Shown here piece after piece: positions 6,496-7,697 of a DNA stretch of 7,697 bases; positions within the stretch are counted from its first letter, which is position 1; the number at the start of each line of letters is the position of its first letter. Made by a program: the position numbers and the translations under genes. Source of the stretch: an uncultured Erysipelotrichaceae bacterium (GTDB lineage: Bacteria > Bacillota_I > Bacilli_A > RF39 > UBA660). Location of the stretch: positions 1 to 7,697 of the forward strand of contig CADBMO010000043.1 in NCBI GenBank assembly GCA_902795755.1, written 5' to 3'. The notes under the pieces are model-generated. The model worked only from the letters and a program-made list of their open reading frames with translations. It made no database searches and was not told the DNA's origin.

Positions 6496-6903
6496 TTATT
6501 TATTGCCTTCTTCTATTTTTATTAAATCCTTAGATAGAGATATCGTATTATCTGATATATTTACTAAATCACCATTGTTAGCAACATAGTTTATGATTTC
6601 AATGTTTTTTAAATCCATCATTTTCTTTAGCTCATTACCAATGTAATGCAATTGGACACAATGTGGTGATTTATTTACTGACGCAAAAATAATTCTTTTA
6701 ATTTTACCAGTTCTAAGCATTCCACCTATTTTTGTTATTGCCATATTTAAATGAGTTTGTTCTAAACATAAATCATATACATTGTTAGATATTTTTATTA
6801 ATTTTTCATATGCAATTTTATCCATATTAGGTAAACAAGATCCAATTATAATTATTGTATCTTCTACATCATAAATATTTGTTTTTAATAAATCTTTAAC
6901 CAT
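6496..6903 (-). CDS. Conserved-looking hypothetical protein, 135 aa, Cys/His-containing
   Basis: I do not recognise a named family. The protein is small and soluble with an apparent alpha/beta pattern: strand TIIIIGSCLP (16-25), helix about 28-42, a DLCLEQTH segment (44-51), a short loop GGMLRTGKIKR (60-70), strand IIFASV (71-76), SPHCVQLHYIGNEL (79-92) leading into a helix, and a last strand IEIINYV. There are three cysteines (C23, C46, C82) and three histidines (H51, H81, H86), each near the end of a predicted strand or helix. This would suit metal or nucleotide binding but does not prove it. There is no signal peptide or TM segment. The ATG at 6903 has AGGTG close upstream. It starts 17 nt after asnS and ends 1 nt before the CYTH-like gene, so it is most likely co-transcribed with asnS and gatCAB. 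The reading frame is convincing; the function is open. Confidence 0.75.
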   Translation of the reverse strand: MVKDLLKTNIYDVEDTIIIIGSCLPNMDKIAYEKLIKISNNVYDLCLEQTHLNMAITKIGGMLRTGKIKRIIFASVNKSPHCVQLHYIGNELKKMMDLKNIEIINYVANNGDLVNISDNTISLSKDLIKIEEGNK

Positions 6904-6920
6904 AATACACCTACTTTATT

Positions 6921-7697
6921 TTAAAATTCACAATTTTTTGGAGTCCTTGGATATGGAATAACATCTCTTATATTTTCTACACCAGTTAAGTAAATTAATA
7001 ATCTTTCAAATCCCATACCAAATCCAGAATGAGTGCATGTACCATATTTTCTTAAGTTTACATACCACTCCATGCCATCCATTGGCATATTAAGTTCTTT
7101 CATTCTGTTAACTAACTTATCATAGTCTTCTTCTCTTTGAGAGCCGCCCATTAACTCTCCTGCACCAGGTACTTCTAAGTCTACTGCTGCAACGGTTTTA
7201 CCATCAGGATTTTGTTTCATGTAAAACGCTTTAATATCTTTTGGCCAATTTTTAATAAATACTGGGCCACCAAAATATTCAGTAATATATTTTTCATGTT
7301 CTCTTGCTATATCTTCTCCATATTCTGGTTCAAACTCCCATTTTACTTTAGCCTCTTTAAGTATTTTTATTACTTCTTCATGATCTACTCTAGTAAAGCT
7401 GCTGCTTACTAATTTTTCTAATTTGTTTTTTAAACCATTTTCAACAAATTTATCAAAGAAAGCAATTTCTTCTTTTGCATTATCAAGAACGTATTTAACC
7501 ACATACTTAAGCATATCTTCCATAACGTTCATATCGCCTTCTAAATCGCAAAATGCCATTTCAGGTTCAATCATCCAAAATTCACAAGCATGTGTTTTAG
7601 TATTAGAATTTTCCGCTCTAAATGTTGGACCAAATGTATAAACCTTTTTATGTGACATTGCAAATGTTTCTGCTTCTAATTGACCAGATACAGTTAA
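6921..7697 (-). CDS. asnS: Asparaginyl-tRNA synthetase (5' part outside window)
   Basis: AsnRS is a class IIb aminoacyl-tRNA synthetase that attaches asparagine to tRNAAsn in an ATP-dependent reaction. The frame runs from the right edge to a TAA at 6921, giving 258 residues; the Met at 7658 is internal. The first visible residues, LTVSGQLEAE, already belong to the catalytic core, so the N-terminal OB-fold anticodon-binding domain and class II motif 1 lie outside. Motif 2 is seen as VYTFGPTFRAENSNT, followed by EFWMIEPE, and motif 3 as GFGMGFERL (7025-6999). The protein ends in RTPKNCEF, close to the usual family terminus. Asparagine rather than aspartate specificity follows from the LTVSGQL and FRAENSNT signatures. 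The positions after NSNT read KTHACEF where many homologues have an Arg-His pair. It is the first visible gene of the unit leading into gatCAB. Confidence 0.96.
   Translation of the reverse strand, partial: LTVSGQLEAETFAMSHKKVYTFGPTFRAENSNTKTHACEFWMIEPEMAFCDLEGDMNVMEDMLKYVVKYVLDNAKEEIAFFDKFVENGLKNKLEKLVSSSFTRVDHEEVIKILKEAKVKWEFEPEYGEDIAREHEKYITEYFGGPVFIKNWPKDIKAFYMKQNPDGKTVAAVDLEVPGAGELMGGSQREEDYDKLVNRMKELNMPMDGMEWYVNLRKYGTCTHSGFGMGFERLLIYLTGVENIRDVIPYPRTPKNCEF

Noticed and set aside
7212..7641. Two + strand frames (7212-7412 and 7423-7641)
   Set aside because: Both are antisense to the conserved catalytic core of asnS and have no independent support.
2784..7697. Alternative genetic code (UGA as Trp) suggested by the AT-rich, Mollicutes-like composition
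   Set aside because: Tryptophans in conserved positions of asnS, gatA and gatB use TGG, and no conserved frame is broken by TGA.

Overview
The window is an AT-rich bacterial segment (roughly 30% G+C by eye). Every supported gene lies on the minus strand, so transcription runs from high to low coordinates. Tryptophan is encoded by TGG and no in-frame TGA interrupts any gene, so nothing points to the mycoplasma genetic code. AsnRS next to a GatCAB operon, strong AGGAGG-type ribosome sites, zinc-ribbon/single-TM surface proteins and a clostripain-family protease all suggest a low-GC Firmicutes/Bacillota host, possibly gut-associated. The lineage is an inference from gene content and composition.

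Region 1 (7697 down to about 2754) looks like one tightly packed transcription unit. It holds the 3' two-thirds or so of asnS (asparaginyl-tRNA synthetase), a 135-aa protein I do not recognise, a 174-aa CYTH-like protein, then gatC, gatA and gatB. Gaps are 17, 1, 13, 1 and 1 nt, and a rho-independent terminator starts inside the gatB stop codon. GatCAB amidates misacylated Glu-tRNAGln and/or Asp-tRNAAsn. Because AsnRS charges tRNAAsn directly, the main job of this GatCAB is probably Gln-tRNAGln synthesis. The promoter of this unit lies beyond the right edge.

Region 2 (2734 down to 1) is a second unit with its own promoter-like sequence just below the gat terminator. It encodes a membrane-anchored C11 (clostripain-family) cysteine peptidase. 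Nineteen nt later comes a second protein of similar plan: an N-terminal four-cysteine zinc ribbon, a long Pro/Glu/Ala/Val linker built from 96-bp tandem repeats, and one TM helix. This gene runs off the left edge. The two proteins share an N-terminal zinc ribbon followed by a single TM segment.

I did not find a clearly new multi-gene system. The points most worth a second look are the Arg at the expected S1-specificity position of the peptidase, the near-identical and compositionally distinct repeat in its neighbour, and the two poorly characterised genes between asnS and gatCAB. There are no tRNA, rRNA, CRISPR or insertion-sequence signals, and no gene-free stretch exceeds about 110 bp.
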